64,000 nucleotides of DNA, from assembly GCA_963662155.1 (NCBI GenBank), contig OY759266.1:3512526-3576525 (forward strand). Reading direction: 5' to 3'. Of this stretch, positions 45,150 through 58,596 are shown one piece after another. Positions within the stretch are counted from its first letter, which is position 1; every line of letters starts with the position of its first letter. The notes under the pieces are model-generated. The model searched no databases, had not been told where the DNA came from, and was given only the letters and a program-made list of their open reading frames with translations. Position numbers and translations under genes: made by a program. This DNA is from Lamellibrachia columna. Its lineage: Eukaryota > Annelida > Polychaeta > Sabellida > Siboglinidae.

Positions 45150-48098
45150 GTAAACGCAGTCGATGCACAATGTATATATCAATGTTTGTCCTCCGACATT
45201 TAACAAGATTTGCCATCCAAGCCAAAGGCCCAGATGGCAAGTGGACAAGGAAGCCATTGGCTTATCGAGAGTCCAACAATGTTCATCTACTTATAACCCG
45301 CCCTCCTGAGATGTGTGTCAACCTTGTTTTTAAACATATTCACGCTGCTAGCAGTTACACAATCTGTAGACAATTTGTTCCATTCATTTATTGTCCTCTG
45401 TGAGAACGAGTGCTTCCTGATGTCCAATCTACATTGATCCTTTACTAATTTTACCTCATGTCCTCTAGTTCTGCTATCCTTCTTGAGTGAGAAAAACATA
45501 TTTCTATCAATATTTTCATACCCATTCAATATCTTAAAAACTTCAATCTGATCTCCTCTTAACCTCCTTGTCTCTAGAGTTGTTAAACCACATTCTTTCA
45601 GGCGTTCTTCATAACTAAGGTCTCTCAGTTCTGGAATCATTTTAGTTGCTCTCCTTTGTATGCGTTCAAGCGTATCTATATCCTTCTTACGATATGGTCT
45701 CCATGCTTGTATACAGTATTCTAAATGAGGTCTAACTATTGCTTTATAAAGAGGTATAATTAACTTTTTTCCCTTGTATGTTATGTTTCTTCTAATCAAT
45801 CCAAGAATTTGATTACCCTTTGAAGCTGCAATACCACACTGCTCTGAAACTTTCATATCAGCGCTTATTGTAACTCCTAAGTCCTTTTCTTTTACAGTAG
45901 TACCCAGAACAGTATCTCCCATTTTATAGTTTACATTCAAGTTCCTATGTCCTGTATGTAGGCATTTACATTTCCCAAAATTGAACAACATCTGCCATTT
46001 CTCAGACCATTTCACTAATCTGTCTAGATCGTTTTGTAAATGTTGTTTATCACCATCAGTATTAACCTTTCTAAACAGTTTTGTGTCATCCGCAAATTTC
46101 AGTACGTTACTTGTTATACTGTCGTCCAAGTCATTGATATAAATTAAGAATAATATAGGTCCTAATACTGATCCTTGAGGTACCCCACTCAAAACCGATT
46201 TCCAATTTGAAACTTCTCCATCTACTACAACTCGTTGTCTTCTGTCAGTCAGCCATTGTTCTATCCAGTCAGTTATGCTATCCCCGATACCATGGGCTTT
46301 TAATTTAAGTACTAATCTTTGATGTGGCACTTTGTCAAAAGCTTTCTGAAAATCTAAGTAGATAATATCTACTGGCGATCCCACGTCTATCCACTTAGTG
46401 ATTTCTTCCAAAAAACATAACATATTTGTTAAGCATGACCTCGCTTTAAGGAATCCATGTTGAGATGAATTTAATAATTTATGCTTAACGAGGAATTCCA
46501 CCATATGGTCTTTAAATAACCTTTCTAATAATTTACAAATCACTGACGTTAAACTCACTGGTCTGTAATTCTCTGACTTATTTCTCGAACCCTTTTTAAA
46601 TAATGGTATGATGTTTGCTTCTTTCCATTAAAACGGAACAACTCCCTCTTTTAATGACAAGTTGAATACTCTTGCAAGTGGTATACTGATTTGTTCTACT
46701 GTTTCCATTAGTAATTTTGGAGGAATCCCATCCACTCCCGGTGATTTGTTATCCTTCATTGCCTTTATTTTCTTAGCTACCAATTCTGGAGTTACAACTA
46801 ACGGACCAAAATAGTCAGATTTAGCCCCCTGAAATTTAGCATCAGCAACTGGTAATGAACTAATATCTTCTTTGGTAAACACTGAACTGAAGTAACCATT
46901 TAGGTCTTCCGCCATTAAAAACCCCTGTGATATTATATTTCCAGCACTGTCTTCTAGAGGTCCAACCTTGTCTTGTACGTTTTGTTTACTCCTGACATAT
47001 GCATAAAAACTCTTGCTGTCATTTTTTATGTTACATGCTAGTTTTTGCTCATAGCTTCTTTTAGACTGTCTGATTTCAGTTGTAGCTGCATTAAGTGCCT
47101 CTGTATTTTGCATAGTCTTCGTCCTTTCTGGTACGCCTATAAACCCTCCACATAGTTTGTTTTAGCATTATTTTTCTAATAGCCTCTTTTGACAAGTGTT
47201 TCTTTCTACACCGCTTTCCTTGTTTTTGGAAGGGAACAAATTTATCGATGATACTCTCAATTTCATATTTTAGAATATTCCAACATTCAATTGCGGTCTT
47301 ATTCATCAGCATGTTATTCCAATCTAGCTTTGCTAAGTATTTTCTCATATCTTTGTAGTTACCTTTGTGGAAGTTTCTCTTGTACGTTTTCTTATTTTTA
47401 CTTTCTGATTTTACATTGATGTCAAAATGTATTTGATTATGGTCACTATTACCCAATGGTTCAAATATGTTTACATTGTCCACTAATTCTTTTTGTGATG
47501 ACAAAACTATATCTAATACATTTTCTCCTCTGGTTGGTTCTAGTACGTGCTGAGTAAGAAAGCTATCCTGGATTAAAAATAGAAATTGTTGGTCCTCAAT
47601 CCCTGTGCTCTCTAGAGAATTCCATTGTATGTGTCCATGGTTAAAATCTCCCATTATGATACATTCCCCTTTACTAACTTCCTTTATAGCGTTTTTATTT
47701 TTGTGTTGTCCTCTTCGTTTATGTTTGGACTTCGGTAAACTAATCCAATAGTTAATTTTGAATTACCTGAAACAATTTTGCACCAAACAGCTTCATCGCA
47801 ATCTGCTTCCCTTTCTAGTTTTATTTCATAAGCCTGAATAGATTCTTTAACATATAAAATAACTCCCCCGCCCCTTCTTCCTATTCGATCTTTCCTAAAC
47901 ATTACATATCCTGTCAGTCCTAATTCAGCATATGTTATATCTATGTTGGCCCATGATTCAGTTATACCAATTATGTGAGGGTCAATATCTTCTACCATAA
48001 TGTTTAATTCGTTTTTCTTATTTACTATGCTCCTTGCATTTAAACATACGCATCTATAACCTATTAAACAATGTACAACAATTGCAAGATACGCACTC
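45150..48098 (-). mobile_element. Nearly full-length CR1/L2/Jockey-type LINE, inactivated
   Basis: Reading down from 48098 on the minus strand there is an AP endonuclease (CLNARSIVNKKNELN, GITESWANIDI, GRRGGGVILYVKES, then GDFNHGHIQWNS and SDHNQIHFD), a linker, and a complete reverse transcriptase (PLVVTPELVAKKIKAMK, DFQKAFDKVPHQRL, GVPQGSVLGPILF, KFADDTKLF, HLEYCIQAWRP, FSQRTINEWNKLS), with a stop at 45287-45289. All catalytic blocks are readable. Three lesions kill it: frameshifts near 47670 and near 47100, and one in-frame TAA at about 46628 in the RT. There is no ORF1, so it is 5'-truncated or lacks one. Both ends abut CA/TG-rich sequence (45121-45138 and 48105-48147). It lies immediately upstream of the GPRIN-like coding exon, within its intron if transcription starts further right. 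Confidence 0.92.
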
Positions 48099-48239
48099 TC
48101 TCGCGCGCGCGCACGCACACGCACGTACGCACACACATACACACACTTTGTAATATCTTGTCACCTATTATTCTTTGAGTCGATTTATGCTAATCTCAAA
48201 GCTTTATTGTGAAACATCCCTGACTACGTTTACGTATGC

Positions 48240-48770
48240 CAATAAGAAGCAGACCGGATCATAACGAAACTGGCAGACACGGCGCTATTTACTAATACAC
48301 ACATGATGCGTCAGCCGTCTCTCCTGTCAGGACGTTTGCATCATGTGTCGTTGCATCGTGAAATTGGTTTCATTCTACAGGCGATTATCGATAGATGTTG
48401 GCCTTGGTGTCGGCAACGTCTGCTGTCTCGCGGACTTCAGACGACACACCGCCATTCTCCGGACAGTTGGAGCACCGACTTCACATTTACATTTCATTCA
48501 ACCAACAAATGGGTCTTACGTTGACATTTCCACTTCTCTGTTCTGAGGATTTCAGCAGAATGCACAGCTGCCAACCCTTCCGTTTTTCCCATTTTGTTCT
48601 GTTTTCTAAGTCTGAGTACGGAAATCTGTATGTATCGATCATTTTCCGTTTTCTGAAAATTCCGCTCAATAATCTTTATTCGGTCGTTTTTTCTCCGGCG
48701 TTGATCGAGTGAGGCGCCCGGGCCCGACTCGCACCGCTGTGAGACTCTGAGACAAGCATATATAGTCCAT
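48240..48770. other. Unassigned, somewhat CpG-rich
   Basis: Several short overlapping frames on both strands have no recognisable domain. It could contain promoter or 5' exon sequence for the GPRIN-like gene, but no splice donor joins convincingly. Confidence 0.3.
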
Positions 48771-49426
48771 GGGTCAGATAAGGGAAAGCCTTCCACCTAG
48801 GGAATTTTCGCCACAATGTTTTTTAAGAATCTTATAACATACACATTTGAAATTCAGTTGTTTGCCACCTGGAATTGCTGCAATTGTGTTTTGGTGGTTT
48901 AATATAACCAGTGTCAACAGCAAAGCTTGAAAGAAAGGACGGGGGTAGGGATAGATAGTAGTCTATTTTATCAACACATATCTGCTGACCATAGCAAATG
49001 AGGTGTCATTGGAAAAGTGCTTGAATGTCCTTTCCAACGGTGTTACAGTTAATATATAATTATGCAAGAATGACGTCATTATGACATCATACCTGAGCTA
49101 GGTCCACATGCCAGATAGGGGACCCCTACAACGGAATCCCACCTAGGGAATTTACGCCACAAAGTTTTTAGGAAGCTTATAGCATACATATGTGAAATTC
49201 AGTTGTTTGCCACCTGGGAATTGCTACAACCGTGTATTTTTGGTGGTTTAATACAATCAGTGTCATTCGCAAAGCTTGAAAGTAAGGACGGGGGTAGGGA
49301 TAGATAGTAGTCCATTTTATCAACACATATCCGCCGACCATAGCATATAGGGTATCGTTGGAAAGGTATTTGAATACTCTTTCCAACAGTGTTACAGTTA
49401 ACATATAATTGTACAAGAATGACGAT
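48771..49426. repeat. Tandem duplication of a roughly 300-bp dispersed-repeat segment
   Basis: 48791-49074 and 49131-49424 align from CACCTAGGGAATTT through CAGTTGTTTGCCACCTGG and GACGGGGGTAGGGATAGATA to CAAGAATGACG with scattered substitutions. No coding potential. Confidence 0.85.
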
Positions 49427-49633
49427 AGTCAAATATCAGCACGGAATCTCTTTGGACATCTGCTAATTCTCTCTGAAGACAACAACTTTAGTCTACAGAA
49501 GGTACTGGAATATCCACTTGGGTCCACTTTAGCTACACCTCATGGGCTTCCAGTAAAGACAGACAAGGCCAACTGATGCACCAGCTTGAAGATGATGCTG
49601 GTTCACCATCCTTCCCTTGATGAATTGGGTGTA

Positions 49634-52600
49634 TACGTAGTTGACGGGAACGCCCTACTGCACTCACTGCTCTGTCTCAGACATACGTAGTTGATGGGAA
49701 CATCCTACTGCAGCACTCACTGCTCTGTCTCAGACATACGTAGTTGACGGGAACACCCTACTGCATTCACTGCTCTGTCTCAGACATACGTAGTTGACGG
49801 GAACACCCTACTGCACTCACTGCTCTGTCTCAGACATACGTAGTTGACAGGAACACCCTACTGCACTCACTGCTCTGTCTCAGACATACGTAGTTGACGG
49901 GAACACCCTACTGCACTCACTGCTCTGTCTCAGACATACGTAGTTGACGGGTACACCCTACTGCACTCACTGCTCTGTCTCAGACATACGTAGTTGACGG
50001 GAACACCCTACTGCACTCACTGCTCTGTCTCAGACATACGTAGTTGACGGGAACACCCTACTGCACTCACTGCTCTGTCTCAGACATACGTAGTTGACAG
50101 GAACACCCTACTGCACTCACTGCTCTGTCTCAGACATACGTAGTTGACGGGAACACCCTACTGCACTCACTGCTCTGTCTCAGACATACGTAGTTGACGG
50201 GAACACCCTACTGCACTCACTGCTCTGTCTCAGACATACGTAGTTGACGGGAACACCCTACTGCACTCACTGATCTGTCTCAGACATACGTAGTTGACAG
50301 GAACACCCTACTGCAGCACTCACTGCTCTATCTCAGACATACGTAGTTGACGGGAACACCCTACTGCACTCACTGCTCTGTCTCAGACATACGTAGTTGA
50401 CAGGAACACCCTACTGCAGCACTCACTGCTCTGTCTCAAACATACGTAGTTGACGGGAACACCCTACTGCACTCACTGCTCTGTCTCAGACATACGTAGT
50501 TGACGGGAACACCCTACTGCAGCACTCACTGCTCTGTCTCAGACATACGTAGTTGACAGGAACACCCTACTGCACTCACTGCTCTGTCTCAGACATACGT
50601 AGTTGACAGGAACACCCTACTGCACTCACTGCTCTGTCTCAGACATACGTAGTTGACGGGAACACTCTACTGCACTCACTGCTCTGTCTCAGACATACGT
50701 GGTTGACGGGAACACCCTACTGCACTCACTGCTCTGTCTCAGACATACGTAGTTGACGGGAACACCCTACTGCACTCACTGCTCTGTCTCAGACATACGT
50801 AGTTGACGGGAACACCCTACTGCAGGCACCCTACTGCACTCACTGCTCTGTCTCAGACATACGTAGTTGACGGGAACACCCTACTGCACTCACTGCTCTG
50901 TCTCAGGCATACGTAGTTGACAGGAACACCCTACTGCACTCACTGCTCTGTCTCAGACATACGTAGTTGACGGGAACACCCTACTGCACTCACTGATCTG
51001 TCTCAGACATACGTAGTTGACGGGAACACCCTACTGCACTCACTGCTCTGTCTCAGACATAGGTAGTTGACGGGAACACCCTACTGCACTCACTGCTCTG
51101 TCTCAGGCATACGTAGTTGACAGGAACACCCTACTGCACTCACTGCTCTGTCTAAGACATACGTGTTGACGGGAACACCCTACTGCACTCACTGCTCTGT
51201 CTCAGACATACGTAGTTGACGGGTACACCCTACTGCACTCACTGCTCTGTCTCAGACATACGTAATTGACGGGAACACCCTACTGCACTCACTGATCTGT
51301 CTCAGACATACGTAGTTGACGGGAACACCCTACTGCACTCACTGCTCTGTCTCAGACATACGTAGTTGACGGGAACACCCTACTGCACTCACTGCTCTGT
51401 CTCAGACATACGTAGTTGAAGGGTACACCCTACTGCACTCACTGCTCTGTCTCAGGCATACGTAGTTGACAGGAACACCCTACTGCACTCACTGCTCTGT
51501 CTCAGACATACGTGTTGACGGGAACACCCTACTGCACTCACTGCTCTGTCTGAGACATACGTAGTTGACGGGTACACCCTACTGCACTCACTGCTCTGTC
51601 TCAGACATACGTAATTGACGGGAACACCCTACTGCACTCACTGATCTGTCTCAGACATACGTAGTTGACGGGAACACCCTACTGCACTCACTGCTCTGTC
51701 TCAGACATACGTAGTTGACGGGAACACCCTACTGCACTCACTGCTCTGTCTCAGACATACGTAGTTGACGGGTACACCCTACTGCACTCACTGCTCTGTC
51801 TCAGACATACGTAGTTGACGGGAACACCCTACTGCACTCACTGCTCTGTCTCAGACATACGTAGTTGACGGGAACACCCTACTGCACTCACTGATCTGTC
51901 TCAGACATACGTAGTTGACGGGAACACCCTACTGCACTCACTGATCTGTCTCAGACATACGTAGTTGACAGGAACACCCTACTGCACTCACTGCTCTGTC
52001 TCAGACATACGTAGTTGACGGGAACACCCTACTGCACTCACTGATCTGTCTCAGACATACGTAGTTGACGGGAACACCCTACTGCACTCACTGATCTGTC
52101 TCAGACATACGTAGTTGACGGGAACACCCTACTGCACTCACTGCTCTGTCTCAGGCATACGTAGTTGACAGGAACACCCTACTGCACTCACTGCTCTGTC
52201 TCAGACATACGTAGTTGACGGGTACACCCTACTGCACTCACTGCTCTGTCTCAGGCATACGTAGTTGACAGGAACACCCTACTGCACTCACTGCTCTGTC
52301 TCAGACATACGTGTTGACGGGAACACCCTACTGCACTCACTGCTCTGTCTCAGACATACGTAGTTGACGGGTACACCCTACTGCACTCACTGCTCTGTCT
52401 CAGACATACGTAATTGACGGGAACACCCTACTGCACTCACTGCTCTGTCTCAGACATACGTAGTTGACGGGAACACCCTACTGCACTCACTGCTCTGTCT
52501 CAGACATACGTAGTTGACGGGAACACCCTACTGCACTCACTGCTCTGTCTCAGACATATGTAGTTGACGGGAACACCCTACTGCACTCACTGCTCTGTCT

Positions 52601-55600
52601 CAGACATATGTAGTTGACGGGAACACCCTACTGCACTCACTGCTCTGTCTCAGACATACGTAGTTGACAGGAACACCCTACTGCACTCACTGCTCTGTCT
52701 CAGACATATGTAGTTGACGGGAACACCCTACTGCACTCACTGCTCTGTCTCAGACATACGTAGTTGACGGGAACACCCTACTGCACTCACTGCTCTGTCT
52801 CAGACATATGTAGTTGACGGGAACACCCTACTGCACTCACTGCTCTGTCTCAGACATATGTAGTTGACGGGAACACCCTACTGCACTCACTGCTCTGTCT
52901 CAGACATACGTAGTTGACGGGAACACCATACTGCACTCACTGCTCTGTCTCAGGCATACGTAGTTGACAGGAACACCCTACTGCACTCACTGCTCTGTCT
53001 CAGACATACGTAGTTGACGGGAACACCCTACTGCACTCACTGATCTGTCTCAGACATACGTAGTTGACGGGAACACCCTACTGCACTCACTGCTCTGTCT
53101 CAGACATAGGTAGTTGACGGGAACACCCTACTGCACTCACTGCTCTGTCTCAGGCATACGTAGTTGACAGGAACACCCTACTGCACTCACTGCTCTGTCT
53201 AAGACATACGTGTTGACGGGAACACCCTACTGCACTCACTGCTCTGTCTCAGACATACGTAGTTGACGGGTACACCCTACTGCACTCACTGCTCTGTCTC
53301 AGACATACGTAATTGACGGGAACACCCTACTGCACTCACTGATCTGTCTCAGACATACGTAGTTGACGGGAACACCCTACTGCACTCACTGCTCTGTCTC
53401 AGACATACGTAGTTGACGGGAACACCCTACTGCACTCACTGCTCTGTCTCAGACATACGTAGTTGAAGGGTACACCCTACTGCACTCACTGCTCTGTCTC
53501 AGGCATACGTAGTTGACAGGAACACCCTACTGCACTCACTGCTCTGTCTCAGACATACGTGTTGACGGGAACACCCTACTGCACTCACTGCTCTGTCTCA
53601 GACATACGTAGTTGACGGGTACACCCTACTGCACTCACTGCTCTGTCTCAGACATACGTAATTGACGGGAACACCCTACTGCACTCACTGATCTGTCTCA
53701 GACATACGTAGTTGACGGGAACACCCTACTGCACTCACTGCTCTGTCTCAGACATACGTAGTTGACGGGAACACCCTACTGCACTCACTGCTCTGTCTCA
53801 GACATACGTAGTTGACGGGTACACCCTACTGCACTCACTGCTCTGTCTCAGACATATGTAGTTGACGGGAACACCCTACTGCACTCACTGCTCTGTCTCA
53901 GACATACGTAGTTGACGGGAACACCCTACTGCACTCACTGATCTGTCTCAGACATACGTAGTTGACGGGAACACCCTACTGCACTCACTGATCTGTCTCA
54001 GACATACGTAGTTGACGGGAACACCCTACTGCACTCACTGCTCTGTCTCAGACATACGTAGTTGACGGGAACACCCTACTGCACTCACTGATCTGTCTCA
54101 GACATACGTAGTTGACGGGAACACCCTACTGCACTCACTGATCTGTCTCAGACATACGTAGTTGACGGGAACACCCTACTGCACTCACTGCTCTGTCTCA
54201 GGCATACGTAGTTGACAGGAACACCCTACTGCACTCACTGCTCTGTCTCATACATACGTAGTTGACGGGTACACCCTACTGCACTCACTGCTCTGTCTCA
54301 GACATACGTAGTTGACGGGAACACCCTACTGCACTCACTGCTCTGTCTCAGACATACGTAGTTGACGGGAACACCCTACTGCACTCACTGCTCTGTCTCA
54401 GACATACGTAGTTGAAGGGTACACCCTACTGCACTCACTGCTCTGTCTCAGGCATACGTAGTTGACAGGAACACCCTACTGCACTCACTGCTCTGTCTCA
54501 GACATACGTGTTGACGGGAACACCCTACTGCACTCACTGCTCTGTCTCAGACATACGTAGTTGACGGGTACACCCTACTGCACTCACTGCTCTGTCTCAG
54601 ACATACGTAATTGACGGGAACACCCTACTGCACTCACTGATCTGTCTCAGACATACGTAGTTGACGGGAACACCCTACTGCACTCACTGCTCTGTCTCAG
54701 ACATACGTAGTTGACGGGAACACCCTACTGCACTCACTGCTCTGTCTCAGACATACGTAGTTGACGGGTACACCCTACTGCACTCACTGCTCTGTCTCAG
54801 ACATATGTAGTTGACGGGAACACCCTACTGCACTCACTGCTCTGTCTCAGACATACGTAGTTGACGGGAACACCCTACTGCACTCACTGATCTGTCTCAG
54901 ACATACGTAGTTGACGGGAACACCCTACTGCACTCACTGATCTGTCTCAGACATACGTAGTTGACAGGAACACCCTACTGCACTCACTGCTCTGTCTCAG
55001 ACATACGTAGTTGACGGGAACACCCTACTGCACTCACTGATCTGTCTCAGACATACGTAGTTGACGGGAACACCCTACTGCACTCACTGATCTGTCTCAG
55101 ACATACGTAGTTGACGGGAACACCCTACTGCACTCACTGCTCTGTCTCAGGCATACGTAGTTGACAGGAACACCCTACTGCACTCACTGCTCTGTCTCAT
55201 ACATACGTAGTTGACGGGTACACCCTACTGCACTCACTGCTCTGTCTCAGGCATACGTAGTTGACAGGAACACCCTACTGCACTCACTGCTCTGTCTCAG
55301 ACATACGTGTTGACGGGAACACCCTACTGCACTCACTGCTCTGTCTCAGACATACGTAGTTGACGGGTACACCCTACTGCACTCACTGCTCTGTCTCAGA
55401 CATACGTAATTGACGGGAACACCCTACTGCACTCACTGCTCTGTCTCAGACATACGTAGTTGACGGGAACACCCTACTGCACTCACTGCTCTGTCTCAGA
55501 CATACGTAGTTGACGGGAACACCCTACTGCACTCACTGCTCTGTCTCAGACATATGTAGTTGACGGGAACACCCTACTGCACTCACTGCTCTGTCTCAGA

Positions 55601-55754
55601 CATATGTAGTTGACGGGAACACCCTACTGCACTCACTGCTCTGTCTCAGACATACGTAGTTGACAGGAACACCCTACTGCACTCACTGCTCTGTCTCAGA
55701 CATATGTAGTTGACGGGAACACCCTACTGCACTCACTGCTCTGTCTCAGACATT
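49634..55754. repeat. 50-bp satellite array, about 122 copies, higher-order structured
   Basis: The unit is ACATACGTAGTTGACGGGAA, CACCCTACTGCACTCACTGC, TCTGTCTCAG. Variants include GACAGG, GGGTACACC, TAATTGAC, TGATCTG, CATATGTAG, a unit two or three bases shorter (ACGTGTTGAC) and CAGCACTCAC insertions. The same series of variants recurs with spacings of 2,047 and 949 bases, showing block duplication. Every frame meets a stop in the unit, so it is non-coding. Confidence 0.97.
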
Positions 55755-55809
55755 TGGAGAGTTGTCTAAGAACTGTTCAGCTGAACAATGCCCATCAACA
55801 AAACTGCCA

Positions 55810-55882
55810 TATGTGTGTGTGTGTGTGTGCGTGCGTGCTTGCGTGCGTGCTTGCGTGCGTGCGTGTGTGTGTATATATATAT
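55810..55882. repeat. (TG)n, (CGTG)n and (TA)n microsatellite
   Basis: TGTGTGTG is followed by GCGTGCTTGCGTGC units and then TATATATATA, just right of the satellite. Confidence 0.95.
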
Positions 55883-56189
55883 TTAAATGATACCCAACTT
55901 CATAAATTATGATTCCATGCTTTCAACTGTGAAATCTAATTATGACGCAACATTTATGCATTATAGTATGACGATATTTGTATAGACAATTTATATACCT
56001 TTCCATCGATACCACATTTCGTATGGTGTGATATGATGTTTAACGTATTATGCGGAAATATCTATCCCTACGCCCATGTTACGTTTTTCATTGGTCTTAC
56101 TTCCAGACACTCCCTGTCGAACAGGCAGCGATTGCCAAGTGGCAAACAACTAGATTTCAAATTGCTATTATATATAAGGTCAAAATATT

Positions 56190-56800
56190 GTCTTGAAAAT
56201 TCCCGCCGTACGCGCGCGGTCGATAAGCCGAACGACATGCCAAGCGCCACTCGAGTCCTCCGCCCGGAGGTCGAACTTCACAAGACCGTCAGGTCGATAT
56301 CACGATCCGCACGTCCGAAGCTCTCCGCGAGAGTGTTCCTCAGAAAGATCCCCATTTCGCCGAGTGTGCCTGCCGAACGAAATTTCCCCACGTGGGAACA
56401 CGGGAGAGAACAGAAGTTACGACTTACGGCCAGCGACCAACTACTCCCCACATATATAGCACCTGTGTGCATAGGCAAGATGTCAACGTATCATCAACTT
56501 TTCACATCGGCCAAAGTCACGTCCCCGATGCTTGTGCGCGACGGAAACGTCGTTCGGGAGCTTCGTTCGACGTTCCGATGCGGGCGACCACCGACGAGTC
56601 CGACTCGGAACGACCGGCGATGCACTTTACTCTGAGAATCGCACTCCGGACTTAGCCGCTTTGTGGTACGGGATTTCGCAAAGAAAATCACTCTTTCGAC
56701 CGCTGAGACAACTCCCGCCAGATGCGAGGATGCGGTCTGCAGTTTCCCGTCGGCGTCGATGTCTGATCCAGGACGCACGCGACCGCATCTCGATATCTCG
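56190..56800. promoter_or_regulatory. CpG-rich block, candidate promoter or 5' exon
   Basis: CpG frequency rises sharply (CGCCGTACGCGCGCGGTCG at 56205 and many isolated CGs) compared with AT-rich flanks. A TATATATAA motif lies at about 56168. Overlapping frames on both strands (up to 200 codons) have no domain and look like by-products of GC content. It might serve a gene to the right, or be the start of the GPRIN-like transcript to the left; I cannot decide. Confidence 0.35.
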
Positions 56801-56917
56801 AGGAATTTTTTTTAAAGAGCTAAAGAATTATGAGATTGAGAGCCTGGACATTCTTTGTAGTTTCAGTACTTGCATAAAGTAGACCTGTTCTGTATTTTGA
56901 AGATAAGTTAAATAAAC

Positions 56918-58007
56918 TGGTACTGTAGTACTTGCACTGGTACTGCAGTACTTGTACTTGACCTGGTACTGTAGTACTTGAACTGGCAGTGTAGTACTTG
57001 TACTTGCACTGGTACTGTAGTACTTGCACTGGTACTGTAATACTTGCACTGGTACTGTAATACTTGCACTGGTACTGTAGTACTTGAACTGGTACTGTAG
57101 TACTTGAACTGGCAGTGTAGTACTTGTACTTGCACTGGTACTGTAGTACTTGCACTGGTACTGTAATACTTGCACTGGTACTGTAATACTTGCACTGGTA
57201 CTGTAGTACTTGAACTGGTACTGTAGTACTTGAACTGGCAGTGTAGTACTTGTATTTGCACTGGTACTGTAGTACTTGCACTGGTACTGTACTACTTGCA
57301 CTGGTACTGTAGTACTTGTACTGGTACTGCAGTACTTGTACTTGAACTGGTGCTGTAGTACGTGAACTGGTACTGTAGTACTTGCACTGGTACTGTAGTA
57401 CTTGCACTGGTACTGTAGTACTTGCACTGGTACTGTAGTACTTGTACTTGCACTGGTACTGTAGTACTTGCAATGGTACTGTAGTACGTGTACTTGCACT
57501 GGTACTGTAGTAATTGCACTGGTACTGTAGTAATTGTACTTGCACTGGTACTGTAGTACTTGCACTGGCACTGTATTACTTGTACTTGCACTGGTACTGT
57601 AGTACTTGCACTGGTACTGTAGTACTTGCACTGGTACTGTAGTACTTGCACTGGTACTGTAGTACGTGTACTTGCACTGGTACTGTAGTACTTGTACTTA
57701 CACTGGTACTTTTAGTACGTGTACTTGCACTGGTACTGTAGTACTTGTACTTGCACTGGAATTGTAGTACTTGTACTTGCACTGGTACTGTATCATTTGT
57801 ACTTGCACTGGTACTGTAGTACTTGTACTTGCACTGGTACTGTAGTACTTGCACTGGTACTGTAGTACGTGTACTTGCACTGGTACTGTAGTACGTGTAC
57901 TTGCACTGGTACTATAGTACTTGTACTGGTACTGTAGTACTTGCTCTGGTACTGTACTACTTGCACTGGTACTGTAGTACTTGCACTGTTGTACTTGCAC
58001 TGAGTTA
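56918..58007. repeat. 20-bp minisatellite, GTAGTACTTGCACTGGTACT
   Basis: About 1.1 kb of GTAGTACTTGCACTGGTACT units interleaved with six-base insertions of TTGTAC. The palindrome AGTACT and GTAC-rich composition recur throughout. Three larger blocks of about 125 bases (starting near 56985, 57110 and 57235 with ACTGGCAGTGTAGTACTTGT) are near-identical, a higher-order repeat. Minus-strand frames reading YQCKYYSTSAST are by-products. Confidence 0.95.
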
Positions 58008-58216
58008 GTAAAAGGTATCAGGAAATTGAATCTTGAGTGTTGTAAATGTCATTTTTTTCTTCGGCTTATGGGGGCTCTGCCCGCTGACCCCCCACCAAAT
58101 ATTCTGTTTTGGGGTTTCTAAAGGTTAGCAGCTACGAGAATTAAATCTACCGAATAACAGTTACAAACGCTTACAAATATGCCAACAAACGCAGAGTCCG
58201 TAAGAGAAAAAAAAAT

Positions 58217-58260
58217 AGTTGGACTATCGATAAGTCAATGGCTTCCTTGTCCACTTACAT
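58217..58260 (+). mobile_element. LINE 3'-UTR fragment, inverted relative to the other copies
   Basis: TTGGACTATCGATAAGTCAA and then TGGCTTCCTTGTCCACTT match the reverse complement of the 3' UTR of the LINE at 45150-48098 (45236-45281) and of the fragment at 60400-60560. Confidence 0.65.
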
Positions 58261-58520
58261 TCGGTGGTAATATTGTTCAATCTTGTCAAATCACTGCCCG
58301 ACCTACCGCCGGGATTTACAAACTCCAACGAAATAATTCGTTTGATGACAATGCCCCAGTGCGCGTTATAAAATCGATGTCATTGAAAGCGACGTGTGTG
58401 CGTGACACTGTCAGGATACCTGATCAAATCAAAACATCGGCCGTGCGTGTTGTAGACACCTACGCGCAGCGGTGGCTGCATAAAACCTTTGTAACCAAAA
58501 GATCACTATCACTGCTAATG

Positions 58521-58580
58521 TTCACAGGAACAATCCCGCTAGTTAGTAGAACGTCGCTAGTCAAATGTCCGCGTTTCCAC
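58521..58580. repeat. 60-bp direct repeat, left copy (right copy 59561-59620)
   Basis: TTCACAGGAACAATCCCGCT, AGTTAGTAGAACGTCGCTAG, TCAAATGTCCGCGT here; the copy 1,040 bases to the right reads TTCACGGGAACAATCCCGCT, AGTTATTAGAACGTAGCTAG, TCATATGTCGGCGT. They may bound an insertion or be two copies of one dispersed repeat. Confidence 0.7.
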
Positions 58581-58596
58581 ATAACTGCTTCGGTCA

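Noticed and set aside
56033..56882. 200-codon plus-strand frame and overlapping frames in the CpG-rich block
   Set aside because: No recognisable motif, several frames open at once, and composition explained by CpG richness.
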